Assembly (NCBI GenBank): GCA_963970005.1
Contig: CAXAMN010013891.1
Location: 1,012,010-1,076,009 of the forward strand
Length of the DNA stretch: 64,000 bases
Direction: 5' to 3'
From: Durusdinium trenchii
Taxonomy: Eukaryota; Sar; Dinophyceae; Suessiales; Symbiodiniaceae
The notes under the pieces: generated by a model
What the model saw: only the letters and a program-made list of their open reading frames with translations
Told to the model about the DNA's origin: nothing
Database searches by the model: none
In this document: in pieces, positions 9,929 to 21,950 of the stretch
Numbering within the stretch: position 1 is the first letter of the stretch
How the letters are laid out: the number at the start of each line of letters is the position of its first letter
Position numbers and translations under genes: made by a program

Positions 9929-10082
9929 TGTGAATTTGAGGTAGGATCTCATTCTGTTGAGCCAGGTTGTCACACTATGTTGTGTCTGCCGCCGTTTGGC
10001 TCCTAGGGCCCTTGAGCTATACCGTGCTCGCTTTCGCAGTGAAAAGAGCGTGTGGACAGTACGATTCCGGTTGCTACCGACA
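9929..10082 (+). repeat. 3' LTR of element 1 (154 bp)
   Basis: Copy of the 5' LTR with the same ends and length. The polypurine tract expected just upstream is weak: the bases before the LTR are GAACAGGTTGAG. The pol stop codon lies 72 bases upstream. Confidence 0.93.
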
Positions 10083-10087
10083 CAACG

Positions 10088-11267
10088 TTTTACCTCATGA
10101 GCATTTGCCTCACTCCGCTTGATGTCCCACAAGTCCGGATGCACCCCTGCTAGCTTTCGTCACCTACCCTCGGCCTCAAGTCATTTCGGAGACCTCCCCA
10201 TGTCTTCGCGATATTGAAATTTCGGTCTTCATCAGTTTTCTTCCCCTCCACCGAGGTCGAATCCCTTTCTCCACACCACCAGGGGCTCCACAAACCATCA
10301 ACAAATATCAAACATATTCAAGAATCATTTTCCCTGACAAAAAAAAATGTGTTTTCCTTTAAGTTGTCATGGTCATGGTTTTGAGGTCCGCTGGCACTTT
10401 CTCCTCACCTCGCCCAGGTCGGAGCCTTCCGCCCGGCAGCTCCTGCGAGCCGGTGGCGCCCGACCGGGAGCTACCCCCTGTGGTCTTCAGTGTGGGCGCG
10501 TCCTTCGGAGATGCGACGAAGGAGACTGGGAGAAACCGGCAAATCCTCATGGATTTGACGTGGATGGCGTGGAAGAATCATTTTGAAAGGGGCGCGCCTG
10601 GCCTCCACTTCAGCAGTTGGAGGCAGGGTAGAAATGTGAGACCCGAAAGAAGATGAAAGAAGGACATGACACGTGGGACTTTCGTTGAAGTTCTTTACAT
10701 CTGAAAACATGACAACAGGTAGCAGGAAGTCACCCCCTGCAGGACAAAGGGCGCCCAGTTTTTTGCTGGGTTTTGCTGGTCTTACCGTTCGTCCTTGGGT
10801 CCTTCACACGATCTCAGACCTCACAACCACCCCCCCACCCACCCACGACGGGACACCGCCCCCCAGTGCCGACCTGACCTGACGGGGTGTGTCTTCTTCA
10901 CCCGACCCACCAGGACCCGCACTTCCGTGCTGGAGCCGCAAGGCCGAGTCGCGAGTCGCGTTGACGTGGCTCCACGTCGTCGGCGCTACGGTGGAGCCGG
11001 TCGGGTCGGACGACGTGGGGTTGGGAGACGAGGACGCCCAGCGATCGGCTGCGAGATGGGAAAGAGATGGGCATACCCAGCGATCTATAGTTTTTTTACG
11101 GGGAGAAGCATACATCCCCATCTTGAGGCATGAGGGAAATGCGAGACCCCCAGTTTATAGATGTTATGGTTTCATTCCCTTATTCCTGGTGTTTCTCATC
11201 ATTCAGATCACCTCGGCCTCGGATCACAGAGATTTCGCCGAGACTCAGTGGCGATTGGTCAAAAATA
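10088..11267. other. Stretch without a secure gene
   Basis: There is an A-run near 10340 and GC-rich sequence at 10380-10640 and 10860-11060. The plus-strand frame at 10369-10656 has a coding look but no splice-bounded exon I can defend. The 10889-11060 patch is likewise open but unrecognised. No repeat boundary was found. Confidence 0.4.
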
Positions 11268-11381
11268 CCGCCCTAAGAATCCTTGGGCTCTCCATGGCAG
11301 GGGTCGGACCCGACACCGAAACGCAGGGGTCCGGGCTCGAACCAAACCCTGTCTGTTTGAGGGCCCGGATTCTTAGGGCGG
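11268..11381. repeat. Short inverted-repeat element (114 bp)
   Basis: CCGCCCTAAGAATCC at the left end is matched by its reverse complement GGATTCTTAGGGCGG at the right end. TCAAAA occurs just outside both ends (three bases away on the left, one on the right), possibly a degraded target duplication. The inside has GGCTCGAACC, whose reverse complement resembles a pol III B box, but no tRNA fold is evident. Confidence 0.55.
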
Positions 11382-11511
11382 ATCAAAACCTCGTTTCAGT
11401 CTGTAGGTGGGGCTAGGTATCGATGAGTGAAGAGCATGAACCACGGCTGGAAGAGCTCTTAGATTTTGCTCTGATGACGATGAGGATCTCCTGTCTCACA
11501 GGTGTGACGGC

Positions 11512-11596
11512 AGAAGAAACAGATCTAATTAGAAAACTGCAGATGAGAAGAAACAGATCTAGAATCTATATAACTGCAGATGATCTGTTTCTTCTC
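11512..11596. repeat. Repeated and inverted AGAAGAAACAGATC motif
   Basis: AGAAGAAACAGATCT occurs directly at 11512-11526 and 11546-11560. Its complement, GATCTGTTTCTTCTC, lies at 11582-11596. The second and third copies give a perfect 15-bp stem (11545-11559 with 11582-11596) and a 22-base loop. Confidence 0.6.
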
Positions 11597-12146
11597 CCTA
11601 ACAGCAGATCATTGCAGATCTTCCAACTGCAGAGTCTCCCTGCCGCCATCGGAGCGGCCATCGATTCGATCCATCGGTGACGCGGTGTGGCGCCGGTGGC
11701 GCCGGTCACCGCGGTGACGACGCCACAACCATCAACAATTGAGTGCCCGGATGATCCATGGTGGTGCAGTCCGATAGGACTACATGACTGATGGGTGTGG
11801 GTGAATGTGGTCATATTTACTTACATGGATCATTTGGAGGGAGGGGATACCATCTTTGCTTTGCACCGAGATACTTACCTATGCTTCGGGCCTCTCGAGA
11901 ACATGGAGTGTCTCTGAATTCTGCGTTTCATTGTTTTCTTTCCCAGCGACTCCATGGGACTGGAATATAGGCCCACATTGATCGATGGAAAAACCACACG
12001 GCTGGTTTGGCAAATATACCATCCACGGAGGGTTTGGAGTTGCGAAAAGAGTTTGTTCTTGGCTTGGCATCGACTAAATGTTTGCTGCAACGTACTGAAT
12101 GGAAGTTTTAGGCTGCAGAAAGCAATGATCACTGACCTGCACATAT

Positions 12147-12209
<63 letters not shown>

Positions 12210-12219
12210 NNNNNNNNNN

Positions 12220-12266
<47 letters not shown>
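12147..12266. repeat. (CAT)n microsatellite with an assembly gap
   Basis: An unbroken CAT/ATC run is interrupted by ten Ns at 12210-12219. The true length is therefore unknown. Histidine-only or methionine-only frames across it are artefacts of the repeat. Confidence 0.95.
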
Positions 12267-12268
<2 letters not shown>

Positions 12269-15200
12269 CTGTTTCAGGGAATGGGATTTACATGGATTTA
12301 CCCAAGGTTGATCTTTGACCCTAGATGGTTGCTTGGCTCCCTTCTCGCCTGTCACAAGAAGCTCTCACTCGCTTGAGTGTTTGGCCCGTTTACCCTAGCC
12401 ATATGATTTTTCACCGCAACACACAGATCCCGGCCATGATCCAGTTTACAGCACCGTGTGGCCAAATTCGTGAAAAACTCACCACCTTTAGGTACTGTAA
12501 GTGGATTACATGCGTTCTAAACGCAACACAAAAGCACGTGCAACAGCTCACAGAGGTATTCCTGTTGCAAGCAATTCCCATGCGAGACACTGAAAGGTCG
12601 AGCTTACTGTAAACGCACTCAAACATGCACGCAACTGTTCAAGAAACATTCACACACCACAAAAGCTGCAAAAGCTTCTCTTCACAAAGCTTCCAAACAT
12701 TGTGTTCCCTTAAACTACATCAGGTACAGGGTGCGGAAAGACACCATTAAAAAGAATGTTCAATTACACATTGACTGGCAAGGGAAGAATCAGAAGGAAG
12801 TGAATCTCAACTTGCTGAAATCAGGCGACTTTCGCCTACTGGTCAAGTTTGTATACGACAAAAGCCATTGTCATACAAGAAACTGGGAGCCGCCTGGCCA
12901 CTCTGGCCCATACGTCACGTGCAAATCCAGGAGCAGGATTGAAAGGGGCCAGAAATTCCAACTGCTCATGGATGCTTTTTGAGAGAGAAATCTGGGTGCA
13001 GAGACAGGAGAACTCAGAACGACAGCTGAAGGGGCAAGAGGAGGACACACTCTCCGTGACAGGACAACCCGGTTGTATTGGGTAGTAGAGCAAGCATCCC
13101 TTCTCTGGATGGTTGAAAGTATCGCTTCAGCATCTCCAGAAGAAACCACTGTATTTCTTTGCGGCATTCTATCCCGCAAACAGGGTCCAGTCTGACCCGG
13201 TACAATCTGGTCCAACTCCAAGCCTCATTGAGCAATTGTTTTGTATGATGATGACCAACTCCAGTAAGATGAGGTCTTTGACCTCACCAGGGTATAGCTG
13301 CTATAGAAAGTCTTTGCCACGTCGCAGGGTCTCCATTTGCCCGTGGGACCTCACCAGCGCCGCTTGCTGCCGCATGCTTTGCTGCTTGGACAGCATGGTT
13401 CTTATGTTGGCACCAAACGTAGGGCGGTCGTTGTGTTGCCGAAGTCCATATAGGTGCGGCCCAGTGTGCGTCCATTTCAATGAGTCACGAGGTGATGGTT
13501 TCGGATATGATTACTTTTCCATCTTCCTTGGGATGATTGAACCCACTGACTCCTATTCTTTAGAGTTGACACCATCAAGCAGAACATGGAACGCACGTCG
13601 CGGATCTGCAGATCGTGTCGGCCTGTTGTTGAGATTGAGGCCTTGACTTCGATGCCATGCCAAGAATAGGGTCTAGTACGGAGGCCCCCTTTAACCTGCA
13701 ACCCAGGCCGGGTAGACTGGTGGCTCTCGAACCCGGTCGGAACCCCGGCGGTTCGGTCGGACCGCCGGCCCTACACTGATACACTCAGCATGCGGTTCGT
13801 TCTCCTGGCAAGCTAGTTGACCATATAGCTCACCCGTGACGAACGGAAATGAGTTCCAACACTCAGCCCAGCGGTGCCCAGTGCCAGTTCTGCAGGTAAT
13901 GAATTCGAATCTTTGTGGGATGTGAGGCGTGCTTATTAGCTCGGCGGCTGGGAAACTAGAGGGAATGATTGCCGGCATCTTGCGGCCATACAATCCAAAA
14001 CCACCAAACCACCAAACGATGATGTGAGAGGAGGCGACCATTTGATCGAAAATTCGCTGTTCCATGTGAGCAACCACGTTTTGTTCACAGACCGCGTGAA
14101 TGTTGATTCATTCCCTCATTCCCGAGTGATTCCCTCAACTTGCAGCAAGTCTTCGGTTTGGCTGAAGGGTTTGTTGTCCAACCATGTTTGATTCCATGTT
14201 TGATGCATGGTTTGGTTCCCACATGGTCTGGTTTGTTACGTATAGGGAGGCCGTTCAGAGCTGAATGGGGCGAGTGTCACGCCGATCAGTGCCAAGGGGT
14301 GTTCAGTAGGAAGTTCAGGATTGGTGTGGAGCAATTCGTAGAGCAGGGTCATGTGCTGCCAATGCAATATGCTGCCGTGACGTGCACGGCAGCTCTTTTT
14401 TCCAGGATCATTTGCAGAGAGAGAGAGTACCTGGACCTAGACTATTCAACATGTCTATAATGTTGGGGAGTATCCCAGCCCGAAAGGCTGGATTCTTACC
14501 ATCATGTCCCAAAATATCCCAAATAATCACTTCTGTAATCTGGAACTTCCTTGCGGTTTCCATTTCATCATCCATAGAGTTTATCCCCAACAAACATGGA
14601 AGAAGTGCATGGTAAAAATAGTGTGCATTGTCCTACTTTCATCACTTAGCTTTTTTGCACCTGATACTTTTTCGCGTGCATCGTTGAGGGAGTGCAAGCT
14701 GCAGAAGGTTGACTCGTGACAAATCACGAGTCCCAAGCTTCAGAACCCTGGCATTCCAGGTCCAACCATGCCGCAAACCGCCCGAAAACAGCACGACTTG
14801 CGTGACAGGTACGGAGATTTGGTCGGTTTGACCCCGGACATGAGACAAATATTGGAAAGGGGAAGCAAATGGTCATGCGCAGGTTTGTATGTTCTACTGT
14901 AGTTATTCGACTTGATGTGACTCGAACAATTCACATGACAGCATGTCGTGTGCTTTTCTCGGGGGATTGGGGGGGGGGGCAGGGCAGCACCTTTTTACAA
15001 TGAACGACGATGAAACCAACGTCGATGTCCCGCGACGTGTCCCGTGAGAGTCCCGTTGATCACTTGAACCACTAGCTTCTTGTTCCTAGTAGCGTTCTTG
15101 CTCCTAGTAGTACGGCCAGGAGCCCCAGTTCGTAGCGTCCTTGCTCCTAGGACTCCTAGTAGCTTGAACCACCCGACGTTGATTGCTTCTCGACCAAAAC

Positions 15201-15904
15201 TCTGACACCCAAGTTCGCTTTGGACAGCTGAGCTTGGAAGGACCAATGACCGGTTTCACCCACCATCGACCAATTGAGGGTACGACGCCCGTCCCCTTTG
15301 GTCTCCAGATCCGACGGCTCGAGATTTTTTGTAAGAGCCGTGGGGCGTGGGGTGCGGCTCGGGTGCGGCTCTGCGTTGGAACCCAGAGCCCCCAGATGAT
15401 TCATGGTGCCGCAAAGATCGGGTCAAATAGGTTCTAGGTGCATGGATCGTATGACGGCAAGGAGCTCCACCGCTTGGACATGTTCACTCTTCGGACGCTG
15501 ACGCCCACTAGGAGAAGACGTAAACCCCGGAGGTTGATGTGTTGATGGAGGAAATGTGAGCAACCTCCACGAAATGACGAGAAACTACTGGAAACCAGCC
15601 TCATGCAACCAGCCTCATGCAAGTCCCCCATGGATCGAGGCGTTGCTTCCCCTTTTTTGGAACCAGATGCAAGGGCTCAAAGGGGGGGAAGGCCCTGATG
15701 ACTTGGAGAGATGCCACTCCATGCCCACTTCTGCCACCGCGTCGTTGGTTCTGCCACCGCGGCTGTTTCTTTCAGCATTTGGCCGAGAAGTAGTTGCCGG
15801 AGAAGTGCGGGGGCAGTGCTCAGTTCACCTCAACCTCAGGACGGCCACTCCGTGCCATCCGGGCGCATCGGGACGTATTCGTTCACTTTGACTATACCGT
15901 ATTA
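12267..15904. other. Stretch without a secure gene
   Basis: Unique-looking sequence with scattered open frames (for example 12731-12982 on the plus strand) that I cannot recognise or bound by splice signals. 13525-13580 resembles 43670-43720 (both hold GGGATGATTG and an imperfect GACCCTCTGACTC-like block), so a short dispersed repeat is likely. 15050-15175 has several variants of TTGCTCCTAGTAG in direct and inverted order. A G-run lies at 14970-14979. Confidence 0.4.
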
Positions 15905-15940
15905 CCCAGACACTCCATGTATGCCATATATGAATCCATG
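15905..15940 (+). repeat. Hairpin-element family 1, single-arm fragment
   Basis: CCCAGACACTCCATGTATGC followed by CATATATG is the left arm of the family seen complete at 16895-16984. No matching right arm follows. Confidence 0.6.
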
Positions 15941-16894
15941 AAATGTGCGCAACCAGGATTCGGGTCAAACAGACTTCTTCGCACGAAAGGTCCAAGTCAT
16001 AGTAAGCTGGGTATATTTCAATAATTTTGTTTCTCCATGTTCCTTCTATGTTGAGATTCCTTCGCGTTTGGCGATTCGAATCCCTTTGAGTCACACAGCT
16101 CCTCATAGAAGCCACGGAAAAGAAGTCGGAGCAATCCACCAACCCATCAAGCCACCAACCCACGCCGCGCTGTGCCACCAGTGCCACGCTGTTACGCTGT
16201 GTGGCCAGGAACCCATGGCTTTCGACAAACGACGTCAGGGACGTGGCGCTCTCGCGTGATTTGGAAGCAGTTTTTTCGACATGGCAGGTGAACAGAATGG
16301 GAAGAGGTCACGACCAGAACTTCCAAAGAAAGCGATTAAAGCCGTGAGGATACATGAAGATACCCAATTTATCCCAATTTCATCCAATTTCATGATTTGT
16401 GAGAGACGTGTACCAAGGGCGTTGGAGCGTATTCTGGTAGTTCATCATCTCCATCGGCTGTGTTTCGCCTCATTGTTAGGGACCCGGTCAACTCGTCGTG
16501 TCCGCTGGCACTGTTGTTATTGGTCTTTCAGGTTTGGAGTCGTACCCCCCCGGTGGTTGTGTGATCAACAAATGGAACAGCAAAAAGACTGGTAAACCAA
16601 TTGGTTGGAATCCTCCTGATGGTCTACACCTGGTGGCGTGTGGGGGTCATTGGCGTCGCTGGTCCCGGTACAAATTATACTTCAAAAGGCAATACAGTGC
16701 AGACTTAGTCAACAACTTGGACACCTCATGGTGCACAGCAACACATTTGAGTCAACATCAGTCAACAAAACCGTGCGATCAACGGCGTTTCCTCTATTTC
16801 CGCGAAGATCTTGGTCATTGAAATTGAATTCAATCTCTCCCACCCGCCGAAAGGTCGCCTCATATCACCTGAATCCTCCCCAAAATTCACCTCA

Positions 16895-16984
16895 CCCATA
16901 CACTCCATGTATGCCATATATGCCTACATTGGGGTGGTTTGGGGGGTCAATGTAGGCATATATTCCATACATGGAGTGTATGGG
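16895..16984. mobile_element. Hairpin (MITE-like) element, family 1, 90 bp, copy A
   Basis: The element is almost a single hairpin. The left arm from CCCATACACTCC to CCTACATT is repeated inverted at the right end over about 38 bases with two mismatches, leaving a G-rich loop. TCA flanks both ends (16892-16894 and 16985-16987), a 3-bp target duplication. It has no coding capacity. Confidence 0.8.
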
Positions 16985-16987
16985 TCA

Positions 16988-19706
16988 TGTCACATATGTT
17001 GTCGTGAGGCAGGCTCAAAATTATTGTGAAGGCCATGTAAATCATTCCTCCTTTTTCACCCCAGCCATGGGTACACGGGTCATGACAGGTCTATTTAACG
17101 GTCTTGGTGAACACGGTCTTATCCCTAAGACTTAGCTACACAGATCTGCCCTTACGCAGAGTACACGAGTACATCCCGAGTACCCTCATCCCTCATCCCT
17201 TCTGTCACATCTCCCAACATCTCTCGGAAAGGAAGTCCTTCTCCAAATCACTCCATGTGAATATATACATATGGCATGGTAGGGCACTCTCTGACTCAGT
17301 CTCTGACTCACTGGACACCGGGTCGGTGTCCATGGTCTCAGGTCGAGCCATCAAAAGGTCGGTCTCATCACATCCCCAATGACAACGACTCACCTCCACC
17401 TCTCTCCTTTCGCTCGCCACTCCTCTCCGAGCTCGCTCGCCACGACTCTCCGAGCACCGAGCTTCGGTTCCGGTTCGCGTCGGTTCCGCGGTTCGCGTCG
17501 GTCGCCCCGCGTTCCACAGGCTGGCGCTCTTCGGCACTTGGGCCGTGACCTTCGTGGGTGACCTGGCGCTGAGACGAGACGGTCGACCATGATCGGCTGA
17601 GAGCCCTAAGCGGTGAAAGAGACCTTCTGTGAAGAAGGTGTTCCTGTCGGTCCCTTATAGGTCGTGGGCTGGGGCGAAACCAGCCCGGGTGACCACATGT
17701 TCAGGTGCTGGTAGAGATGTTTGATGTGTTTGGGATGAGTTTGGTTGGACATGAGTCTTCTTGAGGAGCTTCTTTGATTTTTGGACAAAGTCATGTGACG
17801 AGGTGCCTTTGGAATTGATATTCACCCGACAGGTAGAACGACCCATGTCACTGGATTTGTTGGTTCTGGGGCTGATGTCTAAAGGTGCCCCAAATCTTCC
17901 GGGCAGCCTCGTAATTTGGGAAAGTACCCTGTCACGAACTGGTTGACAACCGTACCACGCATATTAAAAAAGGTATAATAAGAATTTCATTTTGTGCATT
18001 CAAGCATTGCCATGTCCCAGGTTTGCTTAAAAGATGCTTTATCACTCCGGGTGGCGTTGTGATTGGCACGTCAAAGAGCTGTTGATCAACATGAGCGCTG
18101 GAAAGACATGTTTGGGGAGGGTTTCTGTTTTGAACCACAGACATGACTGTTTGTAGTTTGTATGTAGTTTTAGTTGCAGCAATCTAAGAGGAGTGTAGAA
18201 GACACACATTCCTGTGGTCCTTAAAGCAAGTTCAAGACTTCGCAGATCCTATGTGGTTCAAGACTTGTGGTAACTTGTGGTTCTTCACCGTTCGCATGGG
18301 CGTAGACAGAGCAAGCTCGGTTTGGTACTTCCCAGTGGTAGGAAGTGGAGACCAAACTCTCCGAGGCCCGGTGGCAGCCCCTTCCTTCGTCAACAAAGAA
18401 GGTATGGGTAGAGCAAGGGCAGAGCATCAAACAGACACTAGTACAGACACTTGTGACCCTCCCTACTACCCTGGTACGTGACATTGACCTAGTTTTGCTT
18501 TATATAGGTAATGTGTTATTTTCACTATGGGTGAATGACACTGTGAATGACCTACCCTGGGAATATGTGTTTTTTCACCCCTGCGATGAGGGTCCAAGTT
18601 CATTCAATGTACCAACTTCCCCTGTGACGAGGTCTTGGAGCTCCGCGACCTCAGCGAGAAATTAAGACCAAGGCTGTTGTCTCTCTTCTTGAGAGCTGAA
18701 GGGTGAAGGCGAAAAGACAGCAAGACCAAGCAATTTTGGAGACAATGTTGCACCAGTGGGTTTGAATATGTTTGGATGATACACGGTTGTTGAGCCTTAG
18801 TAGAGCCATAGCCATATAGCCATATAGCTATAAGGCTCATCTAGCTTGAACCGGGTGTCTTCCAAATAGCAAGTGGGTGTTTGATTTGGAATAGAACCTT
18901 GTTGTCAAGTTTCTTGCTGGCTCCGTTAAAAGCATGTAACACAGCCATGTAGTTTATTTGGTCCTGCTTGGGAGCAAAGAGCTCTAAGAATGAGGCAACA
19001 TCCACATACGCCTGATACACTCAAGACTGACCTATATATACAGTCATGGAACTTCAAGAATTTAGATTTCTTCGTAGTGGGCAGCCATGCCAGCGTGGAG
19101 ATATGATGATGATGGAGACGTTACGTGTGAAGAGTCTGCAGAGACCATCTCCTTCCTCACAACCACGAACATAATCCACCGCTTCTGGCGCCACAGCCAA
19201 GCACCACTATTTCAAAAGTTTTGCGCCACATTTTGATAGAGCTTTCGCTTCAAGATTTTTAACGCACTTGGATGGAGAACGTGGACCTGTTGGAGCTGCA
19301 AAAAGAAAGGCTTGACTTTGACCGGGACGTTGCAACTTCAATAGGTCCAACTCGTACTTCACACTATTTGCCAGATATTTCTCGACCCTCTGCGGAGTCA
19401 TGTGTTGATGTCGGTCTGTGCGGCCTCGAGGATTGCCTGAGCCAGCTGGAAGCACCAACCACTGGGCTTATATGCTGATTGCTCAATATGCCCAGCTTGG
19501 ACGTGAAACTTTCTCGGTTTGACATTTACCTTGTATTGGTGCTCAGGAGCGGAGGCTCAACGATCTTGGATTGGAAGATTATAATTGGAGCAGTCGGATC
19601 CAAACACCTGAAGCTTGTAGGTGCAATGTGCGCCCGAAGCTTCAGTGCCTTGCGCTCGGCCAAGCTCGATCAATGGGGCCTTGCAGGAATGAATGAGTTG
19701 GAGACG
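16988..19706. other. Stretch without a secure gene
   Basis: Mixed sequence with no protein I recognise. 17400-17560 is GC-rich with internal GGTTCGCGTCGG repeats. 18805-18835 has tandem ATAGCCATAT. Open frames are short and lack splice-bounded support. Confidence 0.35.
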
Positions 19707-20170
19707 GAAAACCCGTCACAATTTTGCCAGCCAAATTGATTTGGCCGGGAAAACCCGTCACGTTTCAGACCGGGGCCCCAGCCCCAAAATGTGATGGTTT
19801 TTTTTGAAAAACCCGTCGCAATTAAATAAGGAAAACGAAAACCCGTCAAACTTTCCAGCTCATCCCCAACTTCAAAAAGTGATGGGTTTTTCCAAAACCT
19901 ATGGAATTGTGATGGGTTTTTAAAAAAAACCATCGCTTTTCTGGGGCCAGCCGAGCTTCCAGATTGTGATGGGTTTTCTGAGCAAAACCACTCAGCCAAA
20001 TGGATTTGGCCACCAAAAATGTGATGGGTTTTTTAAAAAACCCGTCGCAATTTGACCAGCCAAATCCATTTGGCCGGGAAAACCCGTCACAATTTGACTA
20101 GCCAAATCCATTTGGCCAGGAAAACCCGTCAAAATATAGCCAGCCAAATCTTTTTGGCCAGGAAAACCTC
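19707..20170. repeat. 42-bp repeat cluster in both orientations
   Basis: AAAACCCGTC starts at 19708, 19750, 20037, 20079, 20121 and (degenerate) 20163, giving exact 42-base spacing within each run. Each unit has AAAACCCGTCACAATT, then GCC plus the palindrome CCAAATCCATTTGG, then CC. Between the runs the same motif occurs inverted (TGTGATGGGTTTT at about 19871, 19910, 19968 and 20020), often facing a forward copy across an A/T run. No conserved spacers or genes are associated. Confidence 0.8.
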
Positions 20171-20948
20171 GAACACTTGGTATACCTAGAGGGTCCATCC
20201 GCTTTGCACTTGGAGTAATGAGGTGTTGCAAGACCTGTTTGGCATAAAGGACTTGTCGCAATTTTACTGTTAAATTGTGTTGGTTCAGTAAGGACACCTC
20301 AGTTTCCAACAAAGACCAAAGCAGAAGGGCCGGGCCGTTGAGCTGGGTGCGCTTAACCTTGGTAGGCTATTTGACTGCCAGCTAGCTGGCAGCCGGTGTG
20401 CCCGTTTACTGGCAGCCACAACCTGTTTGAGTTTGTGGTGTGTGCTTCTTGAAGCTTTGAGCTTCTGGAGGGCCTTAGGACGAGGTGAGAGTTGTTCGAG
20501 TAAAACGGTCGCGTCCGTTGAAGGTTGCCTTGAAGCTTCGTGATTCTTAGAGCCGCGGCTTGTTGAGGCGATGTGGTAGCGGGGGACTATATCGCGTCAC
20601 ATGGACGATCAAAGTGAAAAATAGCATAAGCGAAGATTCAACCTTTTGACCTGCTGGCTTGGTTGCAATGTGCGCATGGAGCCTGGTAATTGAACTTGGT
20701 GCTATTTGCTATCATTATGGTTTTGAATGGGATGCCACGTGATGCGTGCAAGTGCTGATTGTTTGCAAATTGCAGCAAATTCTGCGAGTCCGTGGAAAAA
20801 GCTGCCAGCATGTGCTTTGGAGTTTACCGGACGGGTAGAAATTTGGACACCCACTCGCTATTTGGAGGACACCCGGTTCAGGCTAGATGAGCCTTATATT
20901 AATTATACTTACTTGTTGAATTCTTTCTTCGGAATCATGCATTCATAC

Positions 20949-21010
20949 CCAGACACTCCATGTATGCCATATATGCTTACATTGGGGTGGTGCCAGAGGG
21001 GATCAATGAG
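20949..21010 (+). repeat. Hairpin-element family 1, left-arm fragment
   Basis: CCCAGACACTCCATGTATGC, then CATATATGCTTACATTGGGG, equals the left arm and start of the loop of copy A. The right arm is missing. Confidence 0.6.
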
Positions 21011-21918
21011 ACGGCAGTCCAAACACTATAGCAGCCGTCCCATTCTTTGGTCGTGTCGCGTTTGCGACCCGATAGAATCACTCCCTCATTGGTGTCATCC
21101 TCTTTACTTCATTCGTTCCTCACCCCCAGAACCTCCGCCCTCACCGAGCTTGGGGGCGTCCAGGACAAGGAGTTTGGTGGTTGTGGAGTGGTCTCACCAG
21201 TGGAACAAAAAGGAGTGAAAAACCTGTACTCATGGGTGACCACTCCTCATGAGTGAAAACCTAAAAAACCTCATGGGTGAGCACCTGAAAAAACCACAGA
21301 AACACGCCCAACTACCTTGGGCAGCCGGTCGACCGGTGCCGCGCAGATCGGAGAGCCGAACTATGGAGCCGCCAACCCATGGAGCCAACCCATGGAGCCT
21401 GGTGTTTGGGGCTTCATCGAGATCTTATGGCTTCCAAGCGAATTTGAGACCTACTCCGTCGGTATGAACCCGCCGTCCAGCTTGGAGGTTTAGTGAGTGG
21501 CTCCGTCATTCAGTCATACTCTCCATCCATTGGCTAGGTAGATAGGGCGGTGAAGGCACGGGTCGTTTAGTAGGAGGGTGAGGATCAGGATGTAAGACAA
21601 ATGTTCCGAGCCAGAGACAAAGGTTGTGACCAGGGCTGATAGCGCTGGTTGTTTGGGTTGTTCATTTGCCTTAGACAAGATGGGGCACATCAGTCAAGGG
21701 GAAACAAAAGTATTACCCACTCCTCACATGTGTCACTGGTTCTTCTTCAGCAGGACTTGGGTTGCAGTGGGCCCTTCTGTAGGGCAGTAATTACTCAACC
21801 CTTTGTACCCACTGGTTGCCGTGAAGTATCACAACGCACGACGAAAACAACCTCTTATGACCAGTTTAGATTGACTTGGTAAGAGTTACTAGACCCTCCC
21901 TGAAATACTCATGGACTT

Positions 21919-21950
21919 GGAAAATGGTCCCCTTTGGGGGACCATTTTCC
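21919..21950. repeat. Near-perfect palindrome
   Basis: GGAAAATGGTCCCC is followed after four bases by GGGGACCATTTTCC, a 14-bp stem. There is no U-tract and no neighbouring gene, so a terminator role is not supported. Confidence 0.6.

Larger units (their letters stand above)
393..10082 (+). mobile_element. Complete Copia-order LTR retrotransposon (element 1)
   Basis: The element is bounded by two 154-bp direct repeats that look identical by eye, each starting TGTGAA and ending CGACA. The five bases CAACG occur just before the left LTR (388-392) and just after the right one (10083-10087), a clean target-site duplication. A primer-binding site follows the 5' LTR. One long frame encodes Gag, protease, integrase, reverse transcriptase and RNase H. 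Integrase before RT is the Copia (Ty1) order. The internal region of about 9.4 kb is roughly twice that of a typical Copia element. Identical LTRs and an intact frame suggest a recent, possibly active insertion. Confidence 0.95.

Noticed and set aside
11320..11381. tRNA-like B box (GGTTCGAGCC on the minus strand)
   Set aside because: No acceptor stem, D arm or anticodon arm can be drawn at the right distances; it is inside a short inverted-repeat element.
11954..12376. Open frames with long His or Met runs
   Set aside because: They are translations of the CAT microsatellite and cross an N gap.
13113..13646. 177-codon plus-strand frame
   Set aside because: No motif, atypical composition, and part of it lies in a sequence that recurs near 43.7 kb, so it is more likely a dispersed repeat than a gene.
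19707..20170. CRISPR-like regularity of the 42-bp repeats
   Set aside because: Units abut without spacers, occur in both orientations and lie in eukaryotic nuclear DNA with no cas genes.
21919..21950. Palindrome as a transcription terminator
   Set aside because: No T-run follows and no gene is nearby; rho-independent terminators are not expected in a nuclear genome.
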